Shown: positions 1-8,933 of the stretch, one piece after another | Layout of the letters: each line of letters begins with the position of its first letter | Position numbering within the stretch: the first letter of the stretch is position 1 | The notes under the pieces: model-generated | Databases searched by the model: none | What the model was told of the DNA's origin: nothing | Seen by the model: only the letters and a program-made list of their open reading frames with translations | IMG/VR virus record: IMGVR_UViG_3300017734_000119 | Span: 1-20,401 of that record | Length of the DNA stretch: 20,401 bases | Source of the DNA: a virus | Direction: 5' to 3' (one strand) | Made by a program: the position numbers and the translations under genes

Positions 1-3000
1 GGGGAGGAATTTCTTAACCCTATGCCGTATTTGCGAAGAAGTCTATAGTGACTATTAGAAATTAATCCCGTGTCGTATGTAGCGGTGCATATCCAAGTTG
101 CACCACTTGAATTATCACTATTACTTTCGCTGTCCTCAGAGAAACCATATGTTTGATTGTTTTGGGCATTTATATCAGTTTCCAGACCCATTGAGTGACT
201 AGGACCAGAAGGTGAAGGATTACCTCCTCCGCCGCCGCCGTCGCCGCCATCGCCGCCATAATTAAAATATCTTGGAGGTGGAACTCTAAATCCTTGAATA
301 TTTAATTGTCTAGTTGACATATATGTTGCTTCTTTTGTATCTAAGTGGCCTAAAGCAGCATAACTTGCTCGAGCTATACATCCTGCATTTTCTTCAACAT
401 CAACTGATATATCTAAAAATTTTAATTGTTTAGTGCCAACTCTAATTCTTATGGTATCATTATTTGGAATAATCAAAGAACCTTCAACTGTTCCATCATT
501 ATCAGTTGTTAGCGTATTTGTTCCATCAGGATGTTCAGTTAGTCCATTTAATGTGTTACCAAAATCTATGTTATTATCTGAATAGAATTGAAAAGTTTCT
601 TCTCTAGCATATGCCGCAATATTAATTCCATTTAAAATTGGAAAGATTTGAGTGTTAGGTCTCATACCTTCAACTTTAAAATGAACTTTACGAGATCTCA
701 TAAAAGGTAAAAAAGCAGTCTGTAAAACTCTATCTTCAACTAAATCTAAAATTGTTTCTTCGCTAACAACTCTATTTACTATGCCTCTTTGTGAATTAGT
801 ACTAGAACCAACTCCTAAATTTTCGACTGGTATACCGCTCCAACTCCATGACCAGTTATTCCAGTTATTTGCATTATTTGTAGCAAGTCGAGTGCCGCCT
901 TGAACAATTTTATCTGGTAATCTATTAACATCTCTCCATTCATCTGATGCAGGAGATAGTGTAACTAAACCTTCATATATAATCACTGCAAATGGATTTA
1001 GTAGAATTGCTTTTGTCGCTTCATTTTGATTTATGTAAGGTACTTCATCATATTCAATATAAACATTATCACCTTTACGTATAGTATTAGTAGATGATGC
1101 AGAGTCATAAATCATTCTTATATTATCTTCAAAGAAAGCAGGTCTCATATGTTGATTAACAGGATCTATCGCAGCTCGATATCCTATATCAGGACTCACA
1201 CGTGTATCTGTAAAAGTATGATCACTAAAGTTATCTACAAAAAATCCTGACTTAGTTCTATCGTTTCCAGAAGAATCTAATGTTTGAAAATATTTAGTAT
1301 CAACTTCTAATAAACTCATAGAAGTAACATCTTCAAGATTACTTAGTCTTTTTTCAAGAGTGCTAATATCTTTCATTGTAAATCTTCTGTGCTCGATCTT
1401 TCTTGTAGTAACATCAGAATCATTATCAGTGTTACCATTCATAAAAATATCGTATAAAGCAAGAGTCTGATCAGGTTTAGTTGGAGTAACAGGATTAAAG
1501 CTAGGTATACCTGTTACAAATCTAATAATACCTTCTCTGTCAATTATTAACTTACCAGCTTGCCCTTGATAATATTCATTATCACTAGTAACTAATGTGC
1601 CAGGTTGTGGCAATTCTATAACTCTAGCTCCGGCACCTGAAGATGCAAATTCGCTGTTTACATCCATAACAGATCTAAAATCTATAAAGTTTCTTAATTT
1701 TATTTTACGGCCATTAGAAAGTTTATAACTAGGAATTTTATCATATGTAACTTGGCCAGTATATGAGTTTACTGCAAATAAATCGCCTGATACACCATGT
1801 TCAAAATATCGGTATTTTATTTGACAACTGTCAACTGCACTTAAACCTGGTCTTAAATTTATTTTACCAAGTGCATAATGATTATCTCTTTGGCCATTAT
1901 CTAAATCAAATAAAGAAGTACGTATAGTACTACTATCTCCTGCTTTTATAACTTCAGTTATGTCAAGAATATCAGCTTTACTTAACGTTATTGATGTGCC
2001 TCCTGCTAATGTTTCAGTTCTAGTTGTTAATGTTTTAGTTTTAATAGATGGAGAACTTTTGCTTACGTAAGCAAGTATTTCGATATTTTGACTTGCCGGC
2101 AATCCGGTTAGAGTTGAAGATGTGGTTCCATTTCCGCTAATAGATGGATTAGTGTATAGAGCACTTGGATATAATACACTACTATCACTTCCAATTATCC
2201 AATCACTAACATTAGTAAATGTTTCACCTCCAGCTGACACACTTATTGAAGCTTGACCAGAACCATTAGTAGTTACTGTAAATCTACGTTGAACCGCAAA
2301 TGATATATCAGTTATTGCTTTTGGTCTTGCTTTAGAAATTGGAAATAAAGATGTATTATTGAATGGGTCTTTTAAAACAGCTTTACCGCTTTCTAATTCA
2401 AGATTAAAATATTCTGACGAGCCTGTTCCTATACTTTTAGCATTTCTAAAAGCTTTTCCAGAATTCATTTGTACATCAAATAGATAAAACTTTAATTTGC
2501 CATCAAAATGATTTATAGATTTTACTCTAGCAGTACCGATAGTTGAGCCAGCATGGCCATGAGCATCTCTGATATTTAATTTTGGAAACGTGCTTATATT
2601 AGGAATACCATCATTTGCTCCAGCGCTATCAGTATCAACAACAACTGAATTACCAAAATCAACTGGGGTTACATCATTATTTATTTCAACTGTGGTTATA
2701 GGTTTTAAAATTCTAAGTGTTGTTGGAAAAGTTGTTGAGGCTCTATATCCGTCCACTACAGCCACACCAGAGCTTACCTCTAAGTTTAAATGAGTTGTTT
2801 CAGAGTCCAATTCAAATTTTGTTGAAAAAGGTTTTACAATATAGTCGCCTGAATTTTCATATATTCTCTTTGCTACAACGTCTGTTGGAATATTATAAGC
2901 ATCATTCACAGAGATTGCACTAAATATTTCACCTTTTTTGATAGTAGCAATATGTATAAAATTTTCATCTGCAGCAATATCTGTTTCTTCTGCAATTGAT

Positions 3001-3758
3001 AAAGTAATCCTATATCTATCAGCGCCAGATGCTGTTAGGTTAGGTGCGGCTCCTTGATTATCAAATAAGCTATTATCATCAATTGCTGTAACAATATCTT
3101 CAACTGCTTTAAATCCTAGATTAGTCGTCTTATTGTCACTGTACTTTGAAATAATCTTTGACTGGTCTTCTGTGAAAATAAAATGTCCTCTTGCATAATA
3201 TATTCCGGAAGCTAGTGTTGCAAGTATTCCAACACCTGTTGCTGGATTAGCTGTTGTATTAATTGACTGCACTGTTAAAGTAACAGTACCATTAGTTATA
3301 TTTTCACCTGCACTTAATCTAGGAGTAGAAGTTCCAGAAGTTGATACTGTATTCATGTATTGAATATAGAGAGTATCAGGATCGGAACCAGTAGCAGTAA
3401 CTACTTGTAAGACTTTAACTTGTATATTAGATGTAGCACCTTGAAAAATATTAGCACTACTCGCTGCAGTTGTTATAGAAGACGTATCAGCTGGAAGAGT
3501 ATTTGTAGTAGTATTTAATTTTACAAACTCATATTTTGGATTTATATTAGCACCACCTGGTTTAACAACCGCGCCTTCTTTAAATACATTATCACCAAAT
3601 CTTTGTATTTGATTTTGTAATATTGTTTGTAGTTGAGTTAACTCACGAGCCTGTAATGCCTTACCTGAATTAAATAGTATCTTATGAAATCCTGCGCTGT
3701 CAGCAAAATCATCTTTATAAGTTGTATTAAAGACGGAATTTGTAAGTGTAGTAGCCAT
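1..3758 (-). CDS. DUF4815-type large virion structural protein (C-terminus beyond window)
   Basis: A single reading frame of at least 1252 codons stays open to the left edge, so the C-terminus is missing. It starts MATTLTNSVFNTTYKDDF and residues about 35-62 contain ALQARELTQLQTILQNQI, the N-terminal signature I associate with Pfam DUF4815. Further features of that family follow: a helical stretch around RKIEHRRFTMKDISTLEKRL, then NDRTKSGFFVDNF, then LPFMRSRKVHFKVEGMRPNT. Residues about 1168-1179 are an almost pure Gly/Asp linker. A Ser/Asn-rich stretch and a C-terminal module, WICTATYDTGLI (about 1222-1233) with HYRLLRKYG, come next; such modules occur at the ends of phage tail proteins. The start is supported by AAGGAT overlapping the upstream stop codon. 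Its position after gp8 and its size suggest a baseplate-periphery or fibre-attachment protein. The exact role is not known to me. Confidence 0.8.
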   Translation of the reverse strand, partial: MATTLTNSVFNTTYKDDFADSAGFHKILFNSGKALQARELTQLQTILQNQIQRFGDNVFKEGAVVKPGGANINPKYEFVKLNTTTNTLPADTSSITTAASSANIFQGATSNIQVKVLQVVTATGSDPDTLYIQYMNTVSTSGTSTPRLSAGENITNGTVTLTVQSINTTANPATGVGILATLASGIYYARGHFIFTEDQSKIISKYSDNKTTNLGFKAVEDIVTAIDDNSLFDNQGAAPNLTASGADRYRITLSIAEETDIAADENFIHIATIKKGEIFSAISVNDAYNIPTDVVAKRIYENSGDYIVKPFSTKFELDSETTHLNLEVSSGVAVVDGYRASTTFPTTLRILKPITTVEINNDVTPVDFGNSVVVDTDSAGANDGIPNISTFPKLNIRDAHGHAGSTIGTARVKSINHFDGKLKFYLFDVQMNSGKAFRNAKSIGTGSSEYFNLELESGKAVLKDPFNNTSLFPISKARPKAITDISFAVQRRFTVTTNGSGQASISVSAGGETFTNVSDWIIGSDSSVLYPSALYTNPSISGNGTTSSTLTGLPASQNIEILAYVSKSSPSIKTKTLTTRTETLAGGTSITLSKADILDITEVIKAGDSSTIRTSLFDLDNGQRDNHYALGKINLRPGLSAVDSCQIKYRYFEHGVSGDLFAVNSYTGQVTYDKIPSYKLSNGRKIKLRNFIDFRSVMDVNSEFASSGAGARVIELPQPGTLVTSDNEYYQGQAGKLIIDREGIIRFVTGIPSFNPVTPTKPDQTLALYDIFMNGNTDNDSDVTTRKIEHRRFTMKDISTLEKRLSNLEDVTSMSLLEVDTKYFQTLDSSGNDRTKSGFFVDNFSDHTFTDTRVSPDIGYRAAIDPVNQHMRPAFFEDNIRMIYDSASSTNTIRKGDNVYIEYDEVPYINQNEATKAILLNPFAVIIYEGLVTLSPASDEWRDVNRLPDKIVQGGTRLATNNANNWNNWSWSWSGIPVENLGVGSSTNSQRGIVNRVVSEETILDLVEDRVLQTAFLPFMRSRKVHFKVEGMRPNTQIFPILNGINIAAYAREETFQFYSDNNIDFGNTLNGLTEHPDGTNTLTTDNDGTVEGSLIIPNNDTIRIRVGTKQLKFLDISVDVEENAGCIARASYAALGHLDTKEATYMSTRQLNIQGFRVPPPRYFNYGGDGGDGGGGGGNPSPSGPSHSMGLETDINAQNNQTYGFSEDSESNSDNSSGATWICTATYDTGLISNSHYRLLRKYGIGLRNSS

Positions 3759-3769
3759 ATTTTATATCC

Positions 3770-5158
3770 TTAAAGTGTTATCACAACTTTTATATCTTCT
3801 GTTTGATTAGCTGATCTAGTTACTGGCGCTCTATTTTCTATATATAGTACTTTTCCGGAAAGTTTGTTAACGTCATCTCGTGTAAATGCATCAGAGTCTG
3901 CGTCAGTTCCTTCTACAACAAGTGTGCCAGTTTGACCACCACCAGAAATACCTTCTTCTTCTTGAAAATCTAAAAATCCAGTATCTTCTGTTTGATGAAA
4001 ATATAATTTATCGCCAGCAACTTCATCAACTAAAGCTTTAGCACCAGAGGTTCCACCTGTTATTGTTGCATCTAAAAAGCCAACATTTGCTGCTGATTGC
4101 AATTTTAAAAATCTTAAAACTTTACCACTTGAATTTGAAAAATCAGAGTCTGTAGTAGGTTTTTTAGGATCTCTTATTAAAGCAACTTGTCTAAAATTTT
4201 GACCTACTATAAAATTGCTATCTTCAATTCCATTTGGTTTTGTATTAAACATTAATGATGTTGATTTAAATTCATCTCTTGGATCATTACCCATTCCACT
4301 ATCTGGTCCTAATATTACACGCGCAGTGGTATTTGAACCGCCACCACCAGTAAATGATACACTAGCAAAATTATATCCTTGACCCATTGTAAGGCCACTA
4401 TCAGCACTTGAATCTAATTCTATCTTTGTCACAGTTCCGCCAGATACAGTTGCAGTTGCTGCTGCTCTAACCCCATCACCATTTATATTTACAATAGGTG
4501 CACTAGTATATCCTGAACCACCGTTTGTCACACTGATACCAATAATTTGGCCTGGAACAGCTGCGTTTTGTATTAAAAGTTGCTGATCTTCTAAAACTGT
4601 ATGAGCTCTTCCTAGTGTAGCTGAATCTAATATTTTTTCGACTGGTACAAAATTTGCTGAAAGAAATTTATTTGCTCTTGTTGCACTCAATGTATATAAA
4701 AACTTCCAAACATAACCATCTGCATTTTTAAAAGCTTTTACAGATGTTCCTGTTGGCTTAACTGTAGAAGTAGTTGCTGCACCAGTTGACGATTTTCCTT
4801 GCTGTAAACACACATATACTTGGTTATCTTCAGTAAGAACGTAATAGCTGTTTACTGCTGGAATAGATGCTAAATTGTCGTCATATGCTGAATATATTGC
4901 GCCAGAAGACCAATTATATCTTGGTATAGTAAAAGTTACATCATTTGCAGATTTTATTGATTGTAATCCAGCTCTTAAATTTCTTATAGTTCTAGGTGTG
5001 TCTGTAACTGTAGGAATGTTTTCGCTATCATCCCATTGCTCGGATCTACCTATTCCTATATAATACCTATGTGTTGATGCTGAATCTGAAAAAGAAACTT
5101 CATCAAATACGGTTTGAACTATTTGTTTCTTAAAAGAGTCTGTAATTATCGCTGCCAT
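3770..5158 (-). CDS. gp8: Baseplate wedge protein gp8 homologue
   Basis: This is a 462-aa homologue of T4 gp8, which dimerises in each baseplate wedge and contacts gp7, gp10 and gp6. The matches I recognise are the N-terminal IITDSFKK followed by a YIGIGRSEQWDDSEN block (T4 has FITFGRSEPWSSNEN), NADGYVWKFLYTL (T4 GDGYVWEYLFEI), and the C-terminal SGKVLYIENRAPV...NQTEDIKVVITL (T4 SGEMIYMENRPPI...DQTEEINILFTF). The protein is well over 100 residues longer than T4 gp8 (334 aa). Two insertions explain this: a Gly-rich stretch with GGSGYTSAPIV at about 208-272, and a second beta-rich module at about 363-415 (ITGGTSGAKALV...GISGGGQTGTLVVEG). An AAGGAATAAGAT leader precedes the ATG, 11 bases after the previous stop. 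Confidence 0.9.
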   Translation of the reverse strand: MAAIITDSFKKQIVQTVFDEVSFSDSASTHRYYIGIGRSEQWDDSENIPTVTDTPRTIRNLRAGLQSIKSANDVTFTIPRYNWSSGAIYSAYDDNLASIPAVNSYYVLTEDNQVYVCLQQGKSSTGAATTSTVKPTGTSVKAFKNADGYVWKFLYTLSATRANKFLSANFVPVEKILDSATLGRAHTVLEDQQLLIQNAAVPGQIIGISVTNGGSGYTSAPIVNINGDGVRAAATATVSGGTVTKIELDSSADSGLTMGQGYNFASVSFTGGGGSNTTARVILGPDSGMGNDPRDEFKSTSLMFNTKPNGIEDSNFIVGQNFRQVALIRDPKKPTTDSDFSNSSGKVLRFLKLQSAANVGFLDATITGGTSGAKALVDEVAGDKLYFHQTEDTGFLDFQEEEGISGGGQTGTLVVEGTDADSDAFTRDDVNKLSGKVLYIENRAPVTRSANQTEDIKVVITL

Positions 5159-5169
5159 ATCTTATTCCT

Positions 5170-6111
5170 TTATGCTACTGTCACTTCACCTTGATTACCT
5201 ATAAGAGACCAGTTTGATCCATCCCATATACAAGTACATCCATCATTTTGTGCAAGTGCAAACGTTGTTCCTTGTGAAAAATTTGAAGGAGTCACAGTCA
5301 TCACACCTGCTCCTTTATTTGTAAATATTTTGTATTCTCCAACAGTGGTTCCATTTGCTAAACTTACAGCAAGAGGCGAACCTTTATTTCCTATTATATA
5401 TGTTACAGCACTATTTGCTGCGCCGTTTGATGTAATCGTAGTTGATGTAAAAGATGCTTTTGATAGACTAACAGACCCAGTTCCTTTTGCTGCAAGACGT
5501 AAATTTAAATTTGATCCGGAACCAGTTGCTGATATTGTAGGACCCGTTATTGACGCACCATTTGCAATTGTTATTTCATTTACAGCATTTGAGTTTGCAG
5601 TTATTTTTATAATTTCGTTTCCATTTACATCATTTATTGCAGTGCCAATTATTGGTGAATTTATAGTTGGTGTGGTTAAAGTTTTATTTGTTAAAGTGTC
5701 TGCTGAAGTTCTAGCAACTAAAGTGTCTGCACCAGAAGGAATTGTAACTGTACCACCATTTATTATAGATGCTATTGTTGGTGTAGTTAAAGTTTTATTT
5801 GTTAAAGTGTCTGTGGTATCTTGTAAAATAATTGTACCAGTTGCATTTGGCAAAGAAATTGTTCTATCTGCAGTAGGATTAATTGCAATCAATTTTGTTT
5901 CATGAGAGTCTGTACTTGTTCCTTCAAATTGTATAGTACCAATAGTACCTGAATCTTTTAATTTAACTAATTCACTAAGTGTAGAGCTATTTCCTCCAAG
6001 TTGTGTATAAATTTCTTGAAAATTAGCATTTATCTTAGTTCCTGCAGAACGTAAGGTATCGCCTGTTCCATCGTTCGCTGAAGAACCTATGTTTATATTT
6101 TGTCTTGTCAT
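5170..6111 (-). CDS. gp10-N-terminus-like fibre protein with TLTNKTLTTPTI repeats
   Basis: This is a 313-aa structural protein. Residues 1-40 (MTRQNINIGSSANDGTGDTL, then RSAGTKINANFQEIYTQLGG) match the start of T4 gp10 (MKQNINIGNVVDDGTGDYLR...KINENFDELYYELGDG), the part that ties gp10 into the wedge. The rest does not resemble the receptor-side portion of gp10. It holds two copies of DTLTNKTLTTPTI, a motif common in phage fibre shafts, then Thr/Asn/Gly-rich beta sequence. The C-terminal stretch (VGEYKIFTNKGAGVMTV...CTCIWDGSNWSLIGNQG) resembles the small beta-domain ending in a Trp-containing strand found in gp10-like and fibre proteins. It is far shorter than T4 gp10 (602 aa). It probably acts as a wedge-anchored short fibre or fibre adaptor. 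A late-promoter box lies directly upstream. Confidence 0.75.
   Translation of the reverse strand: MTRQNINIGSSANDGTGDTLRSAGTKINANFQEIYTQLGGNSSTLSELVKLKDSGTIGTIQFEGTSTDSHETKLIAINPTADRTISLPNATGTIILQDTTDTLTNKTLTTPTIASIINGGTVTIPSGADTLVARTSADTLTNKTLTTPTINSPIIGTAINDVNGNEIIKITANSNAVNEITIANGASITGPTISATGSGSNLNLRLAAKGTGSVSLSKASFTSTTITSNGAANSAVTYIIGNKGSPLAVSLANGTTVGEYKIFTNKGAGVMTVTPSNFSQGTTFALAQNDGCTCIWDGSNWSLIGNQGEVTVA
5667..5701. repeat. 35-bp direct repeat, copy 1
   Basis: This stretch is identical to 5778-5812 except for one base (G at 5674, A at 5785). It encodes one copy of the DTLTNKTLTTPTI fibre motif on the minus strand. Conservation at the DNA level as well as the protein level suggests a recent duplication or ongoing recombination between copies. 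Confidence 0.9.
5778..5812. repeat. 35-bp direct repeat, copy 2
   Basis: Second copy of the repeat at 5667-5701, with one mismatch and a 111-base (37-codon) period. It lies inside the gp10-N-like fibre gene and encodes the first DTLTNKTLTTPTI motif in reading order. Confidence 0.9.
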
Positions 6112-6132
6112 TTTCTATCCTACTTATAGTGT

Positions 6133-6140
6133 TATTTATA
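6133..6140 (-). promoter_or_regulatory. T4-type late promoter box TATAAATA
   Basis: The minus strand reads TATAAATA, the T4 late-promoter consensus recognised by gp55-bearing RNA polymerase. It fills the left part of the 29-base gap between the stop of the gp7-position gene and the start of the gp10-like gene. Transcription would begin about 6 bases downstream and leave a leader of roughly 15 bases that carries an AGGAT ribosome-binding site. Confidence 0.7.
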
Positions 6141-7106
6141 CTAGAAAGACGAGTCAGTAACTCTTCTAGTAAATATTTCATTATCCATTGTCTCTAATGT
6201 TAATGAGAAATCAGGTGTAGCATTTTCATCACTATCTCTAATACTACTATCATCAAATGTAAATGAGTTTGGTGTAATAATTTGTTTTACAGTGTGATAA
6301 GTTGTATCAAGATCGCTTAATGAAAAGTTTTGGTAATCACTAACAAGTTCATTTAAATTAGACTGTCTTACATTACTACCTTCTGAATCGATTAATACAG
6401 TTGATTGCACAAACGGTAACGTTGCAGATAATATTGCTTCTGATATTATTACAGGATCAGCTGCAGAATCTGGTACTGATATTTCTCCAATTGGAGAAGT
6501 TATAGCTTCGGTATCAGAAACAACTTGTCCTGCAAAAAAGAAACCAGATGGATGCACAAACTTTTTATAAAGCTCGCTCCATGTATCTACAGATATTTCT
6601 GTTTTTATTAATAGTCCAAAAGTTTGAAACAGTTCATTATTTTGTATAAATTTTATTGAATCAACTCCAATTTGACTTGCTGAATCTCCAATAATAAACA
6701 TAGATTCTTTACCATATTCAACTTCAGCTCTTTGCTGAAAGAATAATCTAAAAAATTCTTCTAGTGAAAATCTACTGCCTTTTAGTCTTGCAAGATCAGC
6801 TAATCTAGTTAAAGCATAACGCCTATCAGTAAAATTTTCTCCTGTTTTTAAACCGCCACCTAACTCACTAACTAAATTATTAAGTAAGTTTGCTGGCATT
6901 TCTTTTATATCTTTTTTAGCGAAAAACTGCTGTGCATTGCTTCCAAAGGCATGTGTTCCATCAGCAGAATCTATAAAATTGTAATATTTTTCTAAAAATG
7001 TAACTAAAGTCGGAAATTCAGAAGTATAAAACTCAGGTAGCGCTTCTCTTACTTTTCTATTTTGAAAAGATTTAAATCTTCTTTTACTTTTATAATCAAT
7101 TGACAT
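6141..7106 (-). CDS. Baseplate-associated structural protein in the gp7 position
   Basis: This 321-aa protein lies between gp6 and the gp10-like and gp8 genes, where T4 has gene 7. It does not resemble the 1032-aa T4 gp7. The sequence recalls a family of marine T4-like phage structural proteins: an N-terminal LPEFYTSEFPTLVTFLEKYY block (about 23-42), an LTRLADLARLKGS...FFRLFFQ block (about 99-123), EYGKESMFIIGDS, and LYKKFVHPSGFFFAGQVV (about 179-196). These read like a helical domain followed by a beta domain. I infer that it takes part in wedge assembly, possibly doing the linking work of gp7 in a reduced form. The start codon abuts the gp6 stop as TAAATG, which suggests translational coupling. 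The T4 equivalence is positional only. Confidence 0.7.
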   Translation of the reverse strand: MSIDYKSKRRFKSFQNRKVREALPEFYTSEFPTLVTFLEKYYNFIDSADGTHAFGSNAQQFFAKKDIKEMPANLLNNLVSELGGGLKTGENFTDRRYALTRLADLARLKGSRFSLEEFFRLFFQQRAEVEYGKESMFIIGDSASQIGVDSIKFIQNNELFQTFGLLIKTEISVDTWSELYKKFVHPSGFFFAGQVVSDTEAITSPIGEISVPDSAADPVIISEAILSATLPFVQSTVLIDSEGSNVRQSNLNELVSDYQNFSLSDLDTTYHTVKQIITPNSFTFDDSSIRDSDENATPDFSLTLETMDNEIFTRRVTDSSF

Positions 7107-8933
7107 TTATATACTAACCGCTGTATTTTGAAAATCTAAGACCGCTCTTGATGATGATGCTGTATCAATATCTAATATGTAATTTCTTAAAGGTCTTATA
7201 GTATTCTGATTTGCTGGAAATACTGATATACTTATTTCACTTCCTTCAAATGCAGTTGGCTTAAATCCTACTAAATTAACTATTCCAGTTAAATTGTTAT
7301 AGCTTCCTATATTATCAACTTCAATAGTGCCATCTATTGATATTATTTGTAATTTTGTAGTTCCTACTTTATTTTTTATAAAGCAAGTTTGAGAATTAAA
7401 AGTAAATTGAGAAGTTGTTAAAGACGAAATTGTATCATCTGGTTCAGCTAAGGAAACTGGAAATGATATAGTATAAGATAAAGGTATATTAGCAGTTGGT
7501 ACAAAACTTTGTTTTAACTTAATTTCCATTTTAGAGTTTAAAATTGATGGATCTAAAGCGTCTATAAGAGTTAATAAATTAGACCTTCTAAAAACTTTAT
7601 TAAATTTTTTAAGATTAGTTGTAAAAAAATTGTTTATTGTATTTTGAACTTGTGTTTGAAGAGCTTGTGAAGTTGAACCTGTTAAATCTGGATCTAAATT
7701 AAAGGTAGTTGAAATTTCTAATAAAGTTGTTACAGGATCTACATATTCTGTATTTATCGACATAATTGCCATATTATCTGTAAGGTCTGTTTTAATTCGG
7801 TCTTTAACATTTTGTTGTCTTGATGCGCTTACACCTGCTTTAAATTTTAAACCAATATACGTTATTCCGTATATTGCTGGTACAGAATCTGCTCCACTAT
7901 ATGATGTTACATCATCTAAAAATCCGCCATAGTTTGATTGTATTTGAGCTTTATAGTCTTCTGCAGTTACTAATCTTCTTTGAGAAGTAAAAGCTATAGG
8001 AGCGTTTTGTCTTATAGACTCAATGCTTTCTTTGTATGCGCCTCCAGCAGAAGCAGCCTCAGTTGTTGTCACAAGAGTATAATCTACACCATTAATAGTC
8101 ACATCTGATGATGGGGAAAATGAAGAAGCATTATTTGCAACTGTGCCTTGTGTTGATAAATAATCGATTACTATTTTATTACCAGCAACTGGTGCTTTTC
8201 CTGTAGTTGTGCCATCGCCAAATATTATTTCGTAAAATCCATTTGGAACTTCTTTTATTTGAAAAAACTTTGAATCATTATTAATTCTTAATGCACGTTG
8301 TATGTTAATATAAGTATCAAATGAAGATGAACTTGCAGTTGGAAAAACTCTTACTCTTATAGTTGAAGTATCCATTGTAATATCTGGAATTACATATATT
8401 TGATTATCAGCTATGTCACCTACAAAAAAAGTTTTAGTTTTTTCTATACCTTCAAAAACTGGTATAGCAACTCCGTCTGTAGAATTTAAAAACTGATATA
8501 ATCCTGTTCCATCGTCTGTGGCTATAAAATTTTCTCTTGTTTGAAAAGTGTATGAAATATCTCCAACACTTGACGTAAATGATGTGCCTCTTGGCAAAGT
8601 TATAAGAGTCGGTCTTGTCTCTGCTGATACTTGAACTGCAAGATTTAAGTCTGCTTTTGATGAAGAATATGATTTTGGAACGTATCCTAATCCTTCTGCT
8701 AATGATGCTACAGAGCTTCGAAGTTGCGCTGTGTTTATAAATGATTCGTTAAGAGCAAAGTTTGCATTTAAACCCATAAAATGTGTATTATATGCCAATA
8801 CATCTAATATATTACTTAAACCTGATGCTTCAAAATCGTAATCAGCAAACTCAGTTTGTTGCTTTAAATAATCTTTTAACCTACTTTTAATAGTGTTAAA
8901 ATCTAATTGAGTTGATCTAATAGTTGTTGCCAT
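7107..8933 (-). CDS. gp6: Baseplate wedge protein gp6
   Basis: This is a 608-aa homologue of T4 gp6 (660 aa), a member of the baseplate J-like superfamily. In T4, gp6 forms the ring that holds the wedges together and drives the hexagon-to-star change. The N-terminal region (about residues 15-75) shows the typical DYLKQQTEFADYDFEASGLS, LAYNTHFMGLNANFALNESF and TAQLRSSVASLAEGLGYVP blocks, close to the same region of T4 gp6. A central ESIRQNAPIAFTSQRRLVTA-EDY segment (about residues 300-325) matches T4 RELGTIKRETQQRCVTATDY. The C-terminal third is beta-rich and more diverged. Its start overlaps the end of gp25 as TAAATG, with no spare bases, so translation is likely coupled. Confidence 0.95.
   Translation of the reverse strand: MATTIRSTQLDFNTIKSRLKDYLKQQTEFADYDFEASGLSNILDVLAYNTHFMGLNANFALNESFINTAQLRSSVASLAEGLGYVPKSYSSSKADLNLAVQVSAETRPTLITLPRGTSFTSSVGDISYTFQTRENFIATDDGTGLYQFLNSTDGVAIPVFEGIEKTKTFFVGDIADNQIYVIPDITMDTSTIRVRVFPTASSSSFDTYINIQRALRINNDSKFFQIKEVPNGFYEIIFGDGTTTGKAPVAGNKIVIDYLSTQGTVANNASSFSPSSDVTINGVDYTLVTTTEAASAGGAYKESIESIRQNAPIAFTSQRRLVTAEDYKAQIQSNYGGFLDDVTSYSGADSVPAIYGITYIGLKFKAGVSASRQQNVKDRIKTDLTDNMAIMSINTEYVDPVTTLLEISTTFNLDPDLTGSTSQALQTQVQNTINNFFTTNLKKFNKVFRRSNLLTLIDALDPSILNSKMEIKLKQSFVPTANIPLSYTISFPVSLAEPDDTISSLTTSQFTFNSQTCFIKNKVGTTKLQIISIDGTIEVDNIGSYNNLTGIVNLVGFKPTAFEGSEISISVFPANQNTIRPLRNYILDIDTASSSRAVLDFQNTAVSI

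Noticed and set aside
222-257. GCC-type triplet run considered as a possible microsatellite or GC-rich stem-loop
   Set aside because: It reads in frame as a Gly/Asp linker in the DUF4815 protein and has no complementary arm nearby; it is treated as coding.
2590-2923. Two short plus-strand frames opposite the DUF4815 gene
   Set aside because: They are antisense to a continuous 1252-codon frame with family signatures, with no start signals.
5330-5905. 191-codon open frame on the plus strand, opposite the gp10-like fibre gene
   Set aside because: It lies wholly antisense to a gene with clear homology, and the protein is a low-complexity Val/Phe/Ile-rich readout of the fibre repeats. It has no ribosome-binding site or neighbouring plus-strand genes.
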